A stretch of DNA of 64,000 bases from an uncultured Acidovorax sp. Lineage in GTDB: Bacteria; Pseudomonadota; Gammaproteobacteria; Burkholderiales; Burkholderiaceae_C. The notes under the pieces are model-generated. The model had not been told where the DNA came from and did not search any database. It saw nothing but the letters and a program-made list of their open reading frames with translations. Below, in pieces: positions 27,358 to 36,879 of the stretch (position 1 is the stretch's first letter; the number at the start of each line of letters is the position of its first letter). The stretch covers positions 1-64,000 of the forward strand of contig CAJYHL010000024.1 of NCBI GenBank assembly GCA_913774625.1, read 5' to 3'. Position numbers and translations under genes: made by a program.

Positions 27358-27966
27358 ATGCCCCGCATCGCCCCGCCCGCAGCAGCCCCTTTCGCACCGG
27401 GGCGGCGCATCCAGACCCGGCGCTCGGGCGTGCATGGCAAGGGCGTCTTCGCCGTGCAGCCCATCGCCGAGGGCGAGGCCATCATCGAATACACCGGCGA
27501 GGTCATCAGCTGGCAGGAGGCGCAGGACCGGCATCCGCACGATCCCGCGCAGCCGAACCATACCTTCTATTTCCACGTCGATGAAGACCGGGTGATCGAC
27601 GCCAACTACGGCGGCAACTCCTCGCGCTGGATCAATCACAGCTGCGATCCCAACTGCTTCGCCGACGAGCGGGACGGCCGCATCTTCATCACCGCGCTGC
27701 GCAACATCGCCGCGGGCGAAGAGCTGAACTATGACTACGGCCTGATCGTCGAAGAGCGCTACACCCCGAAGCTCAAGGCCGAATACCCCTGCTGGTGCGG
27801 CAGCGCCAACTGCCGCGGCACGCTGCTGGCGCCCAAGCGCGGTTGGGTGCCGCCGGGGCTGGCGCCCAAGCCCCAGGCCCGGGCCACGCCCGATGCGAAG
27901 ACGGCGAAAGCCAGGGCCAAAGCCAAGCCCGAGGCCGCCGCCCCGGGCCGGAGCCGCCGCGCATGA
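27358..27966 (+). CDS. SET-domain protein-lysine methyltransferase
   Basis: A 202-residue protein. The SET domain (about 18-128) contains RRSGVHGKGVFA, EYTGEVIS, the pseudoknot motif NHSCDPNC at 93-100, and ELNYDYG at 122-128 with the catalytic Tyr. A post-SET zinc site CWCGSANCRG uses Cys145, 147 and 152. All motifs for S-adenosylmethionine-dependent lysine methylation are intact. The basic Ala/Lys tail (about 160-202) may bind nucleic acid. SET genes in bacteria are patchy; the target is unknown. It overlaps birA by ATGA and is divergent from topB across 97 bp. Confidence 0.9.
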   Translation: MPRIAPPAAAPFAPGRRIQTRRSGVHGKGVFAVQPIAEGEAIIEYTGEVISWQEAQDRHPHDPAQPNHTFYFHVDEDRVIDANYGGNSSRWINHSCDPNCFADERDGRIFITALRNIAAGEELNYDYGLIVEERYTPKLKAEYPCWCGSANCRGTLLAPKRGWVPPGLAPKPQARATPDAKTAKARAKAKPEAAAPGRSRRA

Positions 27967-28841
27967 GGGCGCAGCAGCCCGTGCGCTGGCCGGCCGAAGA
28001 CATCTGGCTGGCCGTGGAGCCGCTGCTGCCCGGCTTCACCGTCGAGGTGCTGCCCAGCATCGATTCCACCAGCACCGAACTCATGCGCCGGGCCCGCGCC
28101 GGCCGTGCCGAGCCCACGCTGCTGGTCGCCGAGGCGCAGACCGCCGGCCGCGGCCGCATGGGCCGGCCCTGGCAGAGCCAGGCGGAGGGCACGGAGGCCG
28201 AGCGCACGGGCGCGTTGCCATCGCTGATGTTCTCGCTGGGCCTGCCGCTGGCGCCGGCCGACTGGTCGGGCCTGTCGCTGGCCGTGGGCGTGAGCGTGGC
28301 CGAAAGCCTGCAGCCCGTCCTGCCCGCGCCCGGCGGCGCCACCCCGCGCATCGGCCTGAAATGGCCCAACGACCTGTGGCTGGACGGCGACCGCAAGCTG
28401 GGCGGCATCCTGGTCGAAACCGCCAGCTTCGTCGGGCCGCAGGCCGCCGGCACGGCGCAGTCCGGCGTGCGGTACGTGGTGGTGGGCATAGGCATCAACC
28501 TGCTGCCGCGCCCGGGGGACGGCATGAACACCCCGCCCGCCAGCCTGAGCGAGGTCGATCCCGCGCTGGACGCGCCCGCAGCGCTGGCCCGCATCGCCGC
28601 GCCGCTGGTGGCCACGCTGCAGGCCTTCGAGCGCCACGGCTTCGCTCCCGTGCAGCCGCGCTTCGCCCGGCGCGACGTGCTGGCAGGGCGCGACGTGACC
28701 CTGAGCGACGGCCAGGCCGGCAGCGCGCGCGGTGTGGCGACCGACGGCGCCCTGCAGGTGCAGACGCCGGGCGGGCTGCAGTCCGTCACCAGTTCCGAGA
28801 TCAGCGTGCGCCCGGCCGGGCAGGCGCTGCCCCGGCCGTAG
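27963..28841 (+). CDS. birA: Biotin-[acetyl-CoA-carboxylase] ligase
   Basis: A 292-residue biotin protein ligase that joins biotin to the AccB lysine through biotinyl-AMP. The motifs are AGRGRMGRPWQS for the adenylate loop, KWPNDLWLDG with the catalytic Lys, and KLGGILVET. The C-terminal SH3-like domain follows (GRDVTLSDG, ATDGALQVQTPGG). There is no N-terminal helix-turn-helix, so it is the monofunctional class without biotin-operon repressor function. A ~12-residue insert (QAEGTEAERTGAL) sits after the adenylate loop. It is translationally coupled to the SET gene. Confidence 0.92.
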   Translation: MRAQQPVRWPAEDIWLAVEPLLPGFTVEVLPSIDSTSTELMRRARAGRAEPTLLVAEAQTAGRGRMGRPWQSQAEGTEAERTGALPSLMFSLGLPLAPADWSGLSLAVGVSVAESLQPVLPAPGGATPRIGLKWPNDLWLDGDRKLGGILVETASFVGPQAAGTAQSGVRYVVVGIGINLLPRPGDGMNTPPASLSEVDPALDAPAALARIAAPLVATLQAFERHGFAPVQPRFARRDVLAGRDVTLSDGQAGSARGVATDGALQVQTPGGLQSVTSSEISVRPAGQALPRP

Positions 28842-28876
28842 CGCCCGCCCCATCTCCTTCTACCTATCCTTCCGCC

Positions 28877-29746
28877 ATGCTGCGCATCGCCTTCCTCGTC
28901 CTGCTGCTGGCCAATGCCGGCTACTACGCCTGGTCGGGCGGCATGCTGCGCGGCGTGGGGCTGGGGCCCGAAGATCCGTCGGAGCCGCAGCGCCTGACGC
29001 AGCAGATCCGCCCGGAGATCCTGCGGCTGCAGCCGCCAGCGGCTTCCGCTTCCGCCTCCGTCTCCGCCTCACCGTCCACGGCGCAGGCCAGCACTGCGGC
29101 CGCCGCGCCTGCGGTGCCTGCGGCTGCGGTGGCCTCCGTGGCCGCCCCGGCGGCGTCCGGCGCCGCTTCCACCGCACCTGTTGCAGCTGTCGTACCCGTG
29201 CCGCCCGCGCAGCCGGCCAGCGCTGCGGCATCGGCGGCATCGGCGGCCACGGCACCCATCGGCCCCATCGCCGCCGGCACGACCGGGCTGGTCTGCCAGC
29301 AGGCCGGCCCCTTCGACCAGAGCCAGGCCGACACCCTGCGCGTGGCCCTGCCGGCGGCGGGCTTCGCGGCCGGCAGCTGGAGCCTGGACTTCACGCCCAC
29401 CTCGGGCCGCTGGATGGTCTATATGGGCCGCTTCCCCGACGAAGACGCGCTGGCCCGCAAGCGCGCCGAGCTGCGGGCGCGCAAAGTGGCCTACGACCGC
29501 CCCGGCAACCCCGCGCTGGAGCCCGGCCTGTCGCTGGGCCGCTATGCCAGCCAGGAGGCCGCCGAGCGGGCCTTGGCCGCGCTGGCCGGCCAGGGCGTGC
29601 GCACGGCCCGCGTGGTGCAGGAGCGCACCGGCACGCCCAGCGAATACATGCTGCGCCTGAGCCTGCCGGCCGGCGACGCCCAGGCCGCGCGGCTGGACCG
29701 CCTGCGCCCCGCGCTGATGGGCCGCACGCTGCGCGCCTGCAGCTGA
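28877..29746 (+). CDS. Membrane-anchored SPOR-like protein
   Basis: A 289-residue protein with an N-terminal transmembrane helix (residues ~3-22), a long Ala/Pro/Ser/Val-rich linker (about 55-130) and a C-terminal domain. In that domain, TTGLVCQQAGPFDQSQADTL, RWMVYMGRFPDEDALARK and LGRYASQEAAERALAALAGQG give the alternating pattern of a SPOR domain. SPOR domains bind denuded septal peptidoglycan. The linker would let the domain reach across the periplasm. It follows birA by 35 bp in the same direction, a common arrangement in this group. Confidence 0.75.
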   Translation: MLRIAFLVLLLANAGYYAWSGGMLRGVGLGPEDPSEPQRLTQQIRPEILRLQPPAASASASVSASPSTAQASTAAAAPAVPAAAVASVAAPAASGAASTAPVAAVVPVPPAQPASAAASAASAATAPIGPIAAGTTGLVCQQAGPFDQSQADTLRVALPAAGFAAGSWSLDFTPTSGRWMVYMGRFPDEDALARKRAELRARKVAYDRPGNPALEPGLSLGRYASQEAAERALAALAGQGVRTARVVQERTGTPSEYMLRLSLPAGDAQAARLDRLRPALMGRTLRACS

Positions 29747-29846
29747 CGGGCGGCGCCGGCCGGCTGGCGCGTGGCCTGCATGCCGGCGCGCCGCGCGCCA
29801 CAATGGGTTTTCGCCTGCCTCTCCACCCTCACAGGAGCCTTCGCCC

Positions 29847-30332
29847 ATGACCCGCATCTACGATTTCGAAGTCCAGCCCATGAGCGGCCCGCCCGTGCCG
29901 CTCAGCCAGTACGCCGGCCAGGTGCTGCTCATCGTCAACACCGCCAGCGCCTGCGGCTTCACGCCGCAGTTCGCGGGGCTGGAGGCGCTGCACCGGCAGT
30001 ACGCCGGCCAGGGCCTGGTGGTGCTGGGCTTTCCGTGCAACCAGTTCGGCGGGCAGGACCCGGGCCGCAACGACGAGATCGCCAGCTTCTGCCAGCTGAA
30101 CTACGGCGTGAGCTTCCCCGTCATGGCCAAGATCGACGTGAATGGCGCAGAGGCCTCGCCGCTCTACCGCTGGCTCACGGCCGAGGCGCCGGGCATCCTG
30201 GGCACCAAGGCCATCAAGTGGAACTTCACCAAGTTCCTGGTCGGCCGGGGCGGCGAGGTCATCCGCCGCTATGCGCCCACCGACAAGCCCGAGTCGCTGG
30301 CGCAGGACATCGAGGCCGCGCTGGCCGCCTGA
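29847..30332 (+). CDS. Glutathione peroxidase family protein
   Basis: A 161-residue thiol peroxidase. The peroxidatic Cys36 lies in NTASACGFTPQ, the catalytic Gln in FPCNQFGGQDPG and the Trp in IKWNFTKFLV, so the Cys-Gln-Trp-Asn set is complete. Cys82 (ASFCQ) is at the place of the resolving Cys of thioredoxin-dependent members, so the electron donor is probably thioredoxin. It removes hydroperoxides in the cytoplasm. An AGGAG lies just before the ATG; a terminator hairpin follows the stop. Confidence 0.92.
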   Translation: MTRIYDFEVQPMSGPPVPLSQYAGQVLLIVNTASACGFTPQFAGLEALHRQYAGQGLVVLGFPCNQFGGQDPGRNDEIASFCQLNYGVSFPVMAKIDVNGAEASPLYRWLTAEAPGILGTKAIKWNFTKFLVGRGGEVIRRYAPTDKPESLAQDIEAALAA

Positions 30333-30340
30333 ACGCTTCC

Positions 30341-30373
30341 GTGGGCCCGAAAGCGCATCGGGCCCGCATTTTC
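30341..30373 (+). terminator. Rho-independent-type terminator after the peroxidase gene
   Basis: Inverted repeat GTGGGCCCGA (30341-30350) and TCGGGCCCGC (30358-30367), one G-T wobble, a 7-base loop, then ATTTTCT. It lies 8 bp after the glutathione peroxidase stop and separates it from the catabolic cluster. Confidence 0.75.
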
Positions 30374-30566
30374 TCGGTGTAAACCCTGAGAAACAGCGCG
30401 CGGCAGGCGCGCTGGCAAGCATCTGGATCAAGCCGCCGCGCGATACCCGCAGATGCTGGATAGCGCATGCGGACGCCGGATAAGGCGCCTGCAGGTCTTC
30501 GCCTCACCATGGAGCCCAAGCAGCGAACGGCTGCGAAATCACCGGAAAAAGCGCCGCCAGGCGCCG

Positions 30567-30578
30567 AACCGGCCGGTT
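30567..30578. promoter_or_regulatory. 12-bp perfect palindrome in the cluster promoter
   Basis: AACCGGCCGGTT at 30567-30578 lies 25 bp before the SDR start, within the 229 bp between the upstream terminator and the first catabolic gene. It may be an operator for the AraC or MarR regulator of the cluster; no second copy was found in the window. Confidence 0.35.
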
Positions 30579-30602
30579 GGTTCCATGCAAGGAGAGATCT
30601 CC

Positions 30603-31391
<789 letters not shown>

Positions 31392-31455
31392 GCGCCCTTC
31401 CCGTTATCCCTTCTTCCCCCTCTCATTTTTTTCCTTTTCTTCCAAGGAGACTGCC

Positions 31456-32703
31456 ATGCGTCGTATTGCAATCGTGGGCGGAGGCCAGGCCGGCCTGCCG
31501 CTGGCTTTCGGTCTGCTGGACAAGGGCTACGAGGTCACCGTGGTGACCAACCGCACGCCCGACCAGATCCGCGCCGGCAAGGTCATGTCCAGCCAGTGCA
31601 TGTTCGACCCCGCGCTGCAGGTGGAGCGCGACCTGGGCATCGACCACTGGGAGGCCGAATGTCCCCCGGTGGAAGGCATCGGCTTCGCCGTGCCCAACCC
31701 CGAGCAGGCCGGTGCCAAGCTGATCGACTGGAGCGCGAAGCTGGACAAGCCCGCGCAGTCGGTGGACCAGCGCCTGAAGATGCCCGTGTGGCTGGAGAAC
31801 GTGGAAAAGCGCGGGGGCAAGGTGCTGATCCAGGACGCCGGCATCGCCGAGCTGGAAGCCCTGTCGGATTCGCACGACCTGGTGATCCTGGCCGCCGGCA
31901 AGGGCGAGGTGGTGCGCCTCTTCGAGCGCGACGCCGCCCGCTCGCCCTTCGACAAGCCCCAGCGCGCGCTGGCTTTGACCTACGTGCATGGCCTCAAGCC
32001 CACGGCCGACTATTCGCGCGTGTCGTTCAACCTGATTCCGGGCGTGGGCGAATACTTCGTGTTCCCCTCGCTCACGCTCAGCGGCCCCTGCGACATCATG
32101 GTGTTCGAGGGCGTGCCCGGCGGCCCGCTGGACTGCTGGCGCGACGTGAAGACGCCCGAAGAGCACCTGGCGACCAGCAAGCGCTTCCTGCAGCAGTTCC
32201 TGCCCTGGGAGGCCGAGCGTGCCAAGGATGCCGAGCTGACCGATGCCAACGGCATCCTGGCCGGCGCCTTCGCGCCCACCGTGCGCAAGCCCGTGCTCAC
32301 GCTGCCCTCGGGCCGGCTGGTGTTCGGCCTGGGCGATGCCGTGGCCACCAACGACCCGATCACCGGCCAGGGCTCCAACAACGCCACCAAGGCCGCCAAG
32401 GTGTATCTGGACGCGATCCTGGCGCACGGCGGGCAGCCCTACACCCGCGCCTGGATGGAGCAGACCTTCGAGCGCTTCTGGGACTACGCCCAGTGGGTGG
32501 TGCAGTGGACCAATTCCCTGCTCACGCCCCCGCCGCCGCACATCCTCAAGCTGCTGGGCACCGCCGCCGCCATGCCCACCCTGGCCCACACCATCGCCAA
32601 CGGCTTCAACCACCCGCCCAGCTACTTCCCGTGGTGGGCCGACGCAGACGAGACCGACCAGCTCATCGCCCGCCACCAGGCGCCCGAAGCCGTCGCGGCA
32701 TGA
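31456..32703 (+). CDS. Two-component FAD monooxygenase, StyA/indole monooxygenase type
   Basis: A 415-residue flavoprotein, the same length as styrene monooxygenase StyA, to which it aligns along its whole length. GGGQAG (8-13) binds ADP; the segment FDKPQRALAL is shared with StyA (FEKPQRALCV); DPITGQGSNNA at 300-310 matches StyA DPVLGQGANMA; and a late FNHPPSYFPW matches FNYPERQW. Such enzymes take FADH2 from a partner reductase and epoxidise styrene or the 2,3 bond of indole. With an isatin-hydrolase-like gene three places on, indole is the likeliest substrate. It works in the cytoplasm. AAGGAGA lies 7 bases before the ATG. Confidence 0.88.
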   Translation: MRRIAIVGGGQAGLPLAFGLLDKGYEVTVVTNRTPDQIRAGKVMSSQCMFDPALQVERDLGIDHWEAECPPVEGIGFAVPNPEQAGAKLIDWSAKLDKPAQSVDQRLKMPVWLENVEKRGGKVLIQDAGIAELEALSDSHDLVILAAGKGEVVRLFERDAARSPFDKPQRALALTYVHGLKPTADYSRVSFNLIPGVGEYFVFPSLTLSGPCDIMVFEGVPGGPLDCWRDVKTPEEHLATSKRFLQQFLPWEAERAKDAELTDANGILAGAFAPTVRKPVLTLPSGRLVFGLGDAVATNDPITGQGSNNATKAAKVYLDAILAHGGQPYTRAWMEQTFERFWDYAQWVVQWTNSLLTPPPPHILKLLGTAAAMPTLAHTIANGFNHPPSYFPWWADADETDQLIARHQAPEAVAA

Positions 32704-32732
32704 CCGGGCCCCGCCACACCAAGGAGACCGCC

Positions 32733-33302
32733 ATGTCCGCCTGCCTCGCCCCCGAAACCCTGGCCGTGCAAGCCGCCAGCCCCGCCCCCTGGGGCAGCCT
32801 GGACCTGCAGCCGCGCACCCTGCGCAACCTGCTGGGCAGCTATCCCACGGGCGTGGCCATCGTCACCACGCGCACGGCCGAAGGCCGCTCCGTGGGCCTG
32901 ACCATCAACTCCTTCGCATCGCTGTCGCTCGACCCGCCGCTGGTGCTCTGGAGCCTGGTCAACCACTCGCCCAACCTGGCGGCGTTCCGCGACTGCGCGC
33001 ACTTCGCCATCCACATCCTGCCGCGCGAGCACGAAGAGCTGGCCAAGCGCTTCGCGAGCCCCGCCGTGCCCGACAAGTTCGCGGGCGTGGACGTGATCGA
33101 TGCGCCCGAAGGCGTGCCCGTGCTGACCGGCGCCGTGACCACGCTGGTCTGCGCCAGCGAGGCCGACCACAGCCGCCATGCCGGCGACCACCTGCTGATG
33201 GTGGGCCGCGTGGTGCGCACCCACAGCGCGCCGGGCACGCCGCTGGTCTTCCACGCGGGCCGCTTCACGGCGCTGGACCTGCCCCAGCCGGCCGCCGCCT
33301 GA
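32733..33302 (+). CDS. Flavin reductase partner of the monooxygenase (StyB type)
   Basis: A 189-residue flavin-reductase-domain protein. The pattern SYPTGVAIVTTRTAEGRSVG, then LTINSFASLSLDPPLVLWSL, matches StyB (ATGIAVLSAETEEG; MTVNSFTSISLDPP). A later FHAGRFTAL is the usual end strand. It reduces FAD with NADH and hands the free FADH2 to the monooxygenase encoded 29 bp upstream. An N-terminal extension of ~25 residues is longer than in StyB. AAGGAGA precedes the ATG. Confidence 0.9.
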   Translation: MSACLAPETLAVQAASPAPWGSLDLQPRTLRNLLGSYPTGVAIVTTRTAEGRSVGLTINSFASLSLDPPLVLWSLVNHSPNLAAFRDCAHFAIHILPREHEELAKRFASPAVPDKFAGVDVIDAPEGVPVLTGAVTTLVCASEADHSRHAGDHLLMVGRVVRTHSAPGTPLVFHAGRFTALDLPQPAAA

Positions 33303-33364
33303 CGCCTGACGACCGAGGTCTGACGCCGCCGTTTTCGCCCCTCCTTCCGCTGGAGCCTTCCGCC

Positions 33365-34174
33365 ATGAGCACCCCTGCATCCGTTGCCGCCCCGTCCCCG
33401 TCCACCCTCGCCACGCTGGCCTCCCAGCTGGCCGGCGGCGCCATCCGCGTCGTCGATCTGACGCAGACGCTCTCGCCCTCCTTCCCCACGCTGCAGCTGC
33501 CGCCGCAGTTCGGGCAGGTCAAGCCCTTCACCATCGAGCGCATCTCGCACTACGACGAAAGCGGCCCGGGCTGGTACTGGAACAACTTCTCGTGCGGCGA
33601 GCACACCGGCACCCACTTCGACGCGCCGGCCCACTGGATCACCGGGCGCGAGCACCCGTCCAACAGCGTGGACACCATCGCGCCGGAGAACTTCGTCGCC
33701 CCGGCCGTGGTGGTCGATGCCAGCGCCGAGGCGGCGGCCGATGCCGACTGGCTGCTCACGGTGCCCTTCCTCGAAGCCTGGGAGGCGCGCCACGGCCGCA
33801 TCCCGGCCGGCGCCTGGGTGCTGCTGCGCACCGACTGGTCGCTCAAGGCCCACGATGCCGGCGCCTTCCTGAACCTCAAGGACGACGGCGCCCACACGCC
33901 CGGCCCCACGCAGGAGGCGGTGGAATGGCTGATCCACCAGCGCCAGGTGCACGGCTTCGGGGTGGAGACCATCAACACCGACGCCGGCCAGTCCTACGCC
34001 TGGCCCGTGCCCTATCCCTGCCACACGCTGATGCACGGCGCCAACCGCTACGGCCTGCAGTGCCTGAAGAACCTGGACCAGCTGCCGCCGCAGGGTGCGC
34101 TGATCTTCTCGGCGCCTTTGAAAATCGAAGGCGGCTCGGGCAGTCCGCTGCGCGTGCTGGCCCTGGTGGAGTGA
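33365..34174 (+). CDS. Cyclase-family metallohydrolase, isatin-hydrolase-like
   Basis: A 269-residue member of the cyclase/kynurenine-formamidase fold. The metal site is HTGTHFDAPAH, with His80, His84, Asp86 and His90 visible. Known members hydrolyse amide rings, such as isatin to isatinate (Mn-dependent isatin hydrolase) and N-formylkynurenine. No formamide-forming gene is nearby, while an indole-type monooxygenase is, so isatin is favoured. The product isatinate is a 2-oxoacid and suits the IorAB enzyme encoded further on. The next gene starts 5 bp after the stop (or at an overlapping GTGA). Confidence 0.82.
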   Translation: MSTPASVAAPSPSTLATLASQLAGGAIRVVDLTQTLSPSFPTLQLPPQFGQVKPFTIERISHYDESGPGWYWNNFSCGEHTGTHFDAPAHWITGREHPSNSVDTIAPENFVAPAVVVDASAEAAADADWLLTVPFLEAWEARHGRIPAGAWVLLRTDWSLKAHDAGAFLNLKDDGAHTPGPTQEAVEWLIHQRQVHGFGVETINTDAGQSYAWPVPYPCHTLMHGANRYGLQCLKNLDQLPPQGALIFSAPLKIEGGSGSPLRVLALVE

Positions 34175-34179
34175 CGGCC

Positions 34180-35787
34180 ATGGGCAGCGCCGCAGTCCCC
34201 CAGGTGATCTTCGTCGGCAGCGGCATCAACTCCCTGGTGGGGGCGGCGCTGCTGGCCGTGCGCGGCAAGCGCGTGCTGGTGCTGGAGCGCAACGACCGCT
34301 TCGGCGGCTGCATCCGCACCGAAGAACTGTTCCCCGGCTACCTGCACGAGGTCATGGCCTCGTGGTATCCGCTCTTCGCCGGCAGCCCGGGCTACGCCGA
34401 GCTGAAGCCCGCGCTGGAAAAGGCCGGGCTGCGCCTGCTGCAGCCCGAATACACCACCGGCTGGGTGGGGCCGGACGGCCGGGGCATCGCCCTGCGCCAG
34501 GACCTGGACGACGCCGCCCGCCGCATCGACGCCGTGGCGCCGGGCGACGGCGCGGCCATCCAGGCCATGGCGGCCGACCTGTTCGGGCGCGACGCCGCGC
34601 TCACCTTCGGCCTGCTGGGCGGCGACCCCTACGGCTGGCCGCTGGTCAAGCTGCTGTGGTCGGAATGGCGCAAGCGCGGCACCGACGGCCTGCTGGCCTA
34701 TGCCGGCGGCGCCATGGAGAACTTCCGCCGCTGGTCGCAGCGCACGCTGCGCTCCGACATGGCGCGCGTGCTGATGGCGCCGTGGACCCTGCATTCCGGC
34801 CTGGGCCCGGACGACGCCACCTCGGCGCTGATCGGCAAGCTCACCTTCGCCGCCGTGGTCAGCGGCGGCATGCCGGTGGTCGAGGGCGGCGGCAGCCGGC
34901 TGGTGGAGGCGCTGGCCAGCGTCATCCGCCAGCACGGCGGCGAACTGGTCTGCAACGCCCAGGTGGACCGCATCGAGACGCAGGGCACGGGCCGCGCGCG
35001 CCGCGCCACCGGCGTGCGCCTGGCCGACGGGCGCAGCCATGCGGCCAGCGAATCGGTGGTCTGCAGCGTCACGCCCGGCCAGCTCTACGGCCGGCTGCTG
35101 CCCGATGCGCCGCCCACCGTGCGCGAGCGTGCGGAAGCCTTCCAGCACGGGCGCGGCGACATGCAGATCCACTTCGCGCTCAACGCGCCGCCCGCGTGGA
35201 CGGAGCCCGAGCTGCTCAAGGTGCCGCTGGTGCATCTGACGGAAAGCATGGAGCAGGTCTGCACCTCGGTCACCGAGGCCAACAACGGCCTGCTGCCCGC
35301 CAGGCCCACGCTGGGCATAGGCCAGCCCACGGCGGCCGACCCGTCGCGCGCGCCCGAAGGCGGCTGGATTCTGTGGATACAGATGCAGGAGCTGCCCTCG
35401 CGGCTGCGCGGCGACGCGGCCGGCGAGATCGCCGTGCCCGAGGACGGCCGCTGGACCGAGGCCGTGCGCGAGGCCTTCGCCGACCGGGTGCAGGCGCGGC
35501 TGGAGCAGGTGATGCCAGGCCTCGCCCAGCGCATCGTGGGCCGGCGCGCCTATTCGCCGGCCGACCTGGAGGGGCTCAACTGCAACCTGGTGGGCGGCGA
35601 CCCCTACGGCGGCCTGTGCTCGCCCGACCAGTTCTTCTGGCTGCGGCCCTTCGCCGGCGCAGACGGCGCGCGCGGCCACCGCACGCCGCTGGCCAACGTC
35701 TTCCACATCGGCGCCAGCACCCACCCCGGACCGGGGCTGGGCGCGGGCTCGGGCTACCAGGTGGCCCAGCGGCTGGCGCCGGGCTGA
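34180..35787 (+). CDS. FAD-dependent oxidoreductase, phytoene-desaturase-like
   Basis: A 535-residue flavoprotein of the COG1233 type. The ADP-binding motif reads VGSGINSLVG (GxGxxS instead of GxGxxG), followed by LVLERNDRFGGCIRTEELFPGY. The middle carries GGGSRLVEALASVI and ICNAQVDRI-like sequence (CNAQVDRIE). The C-terminus has HIGASTHPGPGLGAGSGYQV, the usual FAD-closing motif. Carotenoid genes are absent, so a role in oxidising a cyclic intermediate (for example indoline-diol to isatin) is more plausible; this is inference. A GTG at 34171 overlapping the previous stop is an alternative start. Confidence 0.8.
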   Translation: MGSAAVPQVIFVGSGINSLVGAALLAVRGKRVLVLERNDRFGGCIRTEELFPGYLHEVMASWYPLFAGSPGYAELKPALEKAGLRLLQPEYTTGWVGPDGRGIALRQDLDDAARRIDAVAPGDGAAIQAMAADLFGRDAALTFGLLGGDPYGWPLVKLLWSEWRKRGTDGLLAYAGGAMENFRRWSQRTLRSDMARVLMAPWTLHSGLGPDDATSALIGKLTFAAVVSGGMPVVEGGGSRLVEALASVIRQHGGELVCNAQVDRIETQGTGRARRATGVRLADGRSHAASESVVCSVTPGQLYGRLLPDAPPTVRERAEAFQHGRGDMQIHFALNAPPAWTEPELLKVPLVHLTESMEQVCTSVTEANNGLLPARPTLGIGQPTAADPSRAPEGGWILWIQMQELPSRLRGDAAGEIAVPEDGRWTEAVREAFADRVQARLEQVMPGLAQRIVGRRAYSPADLEGLNCNLVGGDPYGGLCSPDQFFWLRPFAGADGARGHRTPLANVFHIGASTHPGPGLGAGSGYQVAQRLAPG

Positions 35788-35866
35788 CGGGTGCGGCGCG
35801 GCCCGCCGGCATCGATCACTTCTCTCCCCATCACCTACCCCACCCACTGACGAAGAAGGAAGAACC

Positions 35867-36775
35867 ATGCGCAAGATCGCACTGAAGAAGAGAGGCCTGG
35901 CGGCCCTGCTGGGCCTGGCGGCCGGACTGGCTGCCACGACGGGCACGGCACACGCCACGGAAAACGGGGGCCTGGGCGTCTATCCCGACGGCCTGGAGAA
36001 CTACCTGGCGGGCGCGCTGCCGCCCCCCGGCGTCCACTTCATGGCCTATGGCGGCGGCTACCGCTACGACACGCTGCGCGGCAACAACGGCCAGTCGCTG
36101 GTGCCCGACTTCAAGGTGGACGTGAACCTGCTGGCCCCGCGCGTGGTGTGGGTCACGCCCCAGACCGTGGCGGGCGGCCAGCTGGCCTTCCATACCGTGG
36201 TGCCGCTGCTGGACGTGAAGTTCCGCGCGGGCGGCGCCACCTTCAAGAGTTCGGGCCTGGGCGACATCACCGTCGGCGCGGCGCTGGGCTACCACCTGTC
36301 GCCCCAGCTGCACCAGGTGGTCGGCCTGGACGTAGTCGCGCCCACCGGCAAGTACAGCGCCACCGACCCCTCCAGCCTGGGCAAGAACTACTGGACCTTC
36401 CAGCCCGTCTATGCCGTCACCTACATGCAGCCCTCGGGCTTCAACGGCGACGTGAAGCTCATGTACGACATCAACCGCCGCAACGGCGACACCAACACCC
36501 GTTCCGGCCAGGCCCTGCATGCCGACTACGCAGCGGGCTGGGGCCTGGGCAACGGCTGGGTGGTGGGCGTGGGCGGCCATGTGTTCAGCCAGGTCACCGA
36601 CGACAGCGGCCCGGGCAGCGCCCAGGGCAAGGCCCGCGCCATCGGCTTCGGCCCGTCGGTGCGCTATGCCGACGGCAAAGGCTTCCTGGTCACCGTGAAG
36701 TGGCAGAAGGACTTCGACGTGCGCAACCGCCCCGAAGGCAGCGGCCTGCTGGTCAAGGCCACGATTCCGTTCTGA
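35867..36775 (+). CDS. Outer-membrane channel, SphA/'phenol degradation meta' family
   Basis: A 302-residue protein with a signal peptide (KKRGLAALLGLAAGLAATTG, cleaved near AHA-T) and an even beta-strand pattern ending in LLVKATIPF, with the aromatic last residue of outer-membrane barrels. Features of the family are seen: GVYPDGLENYLAGALPPPG at the mature start and GLGDITVGAALGYHL. These proteins are encoded in many aromatic-degradation operons and are thought to admit hydrophobic substrates. A clear terminator follows, so the first transcript probably ends here. Confidence 0.85.
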   Translation: MRKIALKKRGLAALLGLAAGLAATTGTAHATENGGLGVYPDGLENYLAGALPPPGVHFMAYGGGYRYDTLRGNNGQSLVPDFKVDVNLLAPRVVWVTPQTVAGGQLAFHTVVPLLDVKFRAGGATFKSSGLGDITVGAALGYHLSPQLHQVVGLDVVAPTGKYSATDPSSLGKNYWTFQPVYAVTYMQPSGFNGDVKLMYDINRRNGDTNTRSGQALHADYAAGWGLGNGWVVGVGGHVFSQVTDDSGPGSAQGKARAIGFGPSVRYADGKGFLVTVKWQKDFDVRNRPEGSGLLVKATIPF

Positions 36776-36781
36776 CCCGGC

Positions 36782-36812
36782 GGCCCGGCCGGCGCAGGCC
36801 GGGCCCTTTTTC
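36782..36812 (+). terminator. Rho-independent terminator after the outer-membrane channel gene
   Basis: GGCCCGGCC at 36782-36790 and GGCCGGGCC at 36797-36805 form a perfect 9-bp stem with a 6-base loop, followed directly by CTTTTT. Confidence 0.85.
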
Positions 36813-36879
36813 CCCTTTTTGTTCTTGTATCCCTGACGGTGCGCGGCAGCCACCCCTGCCACGCGCAGGAGCGACGCCC

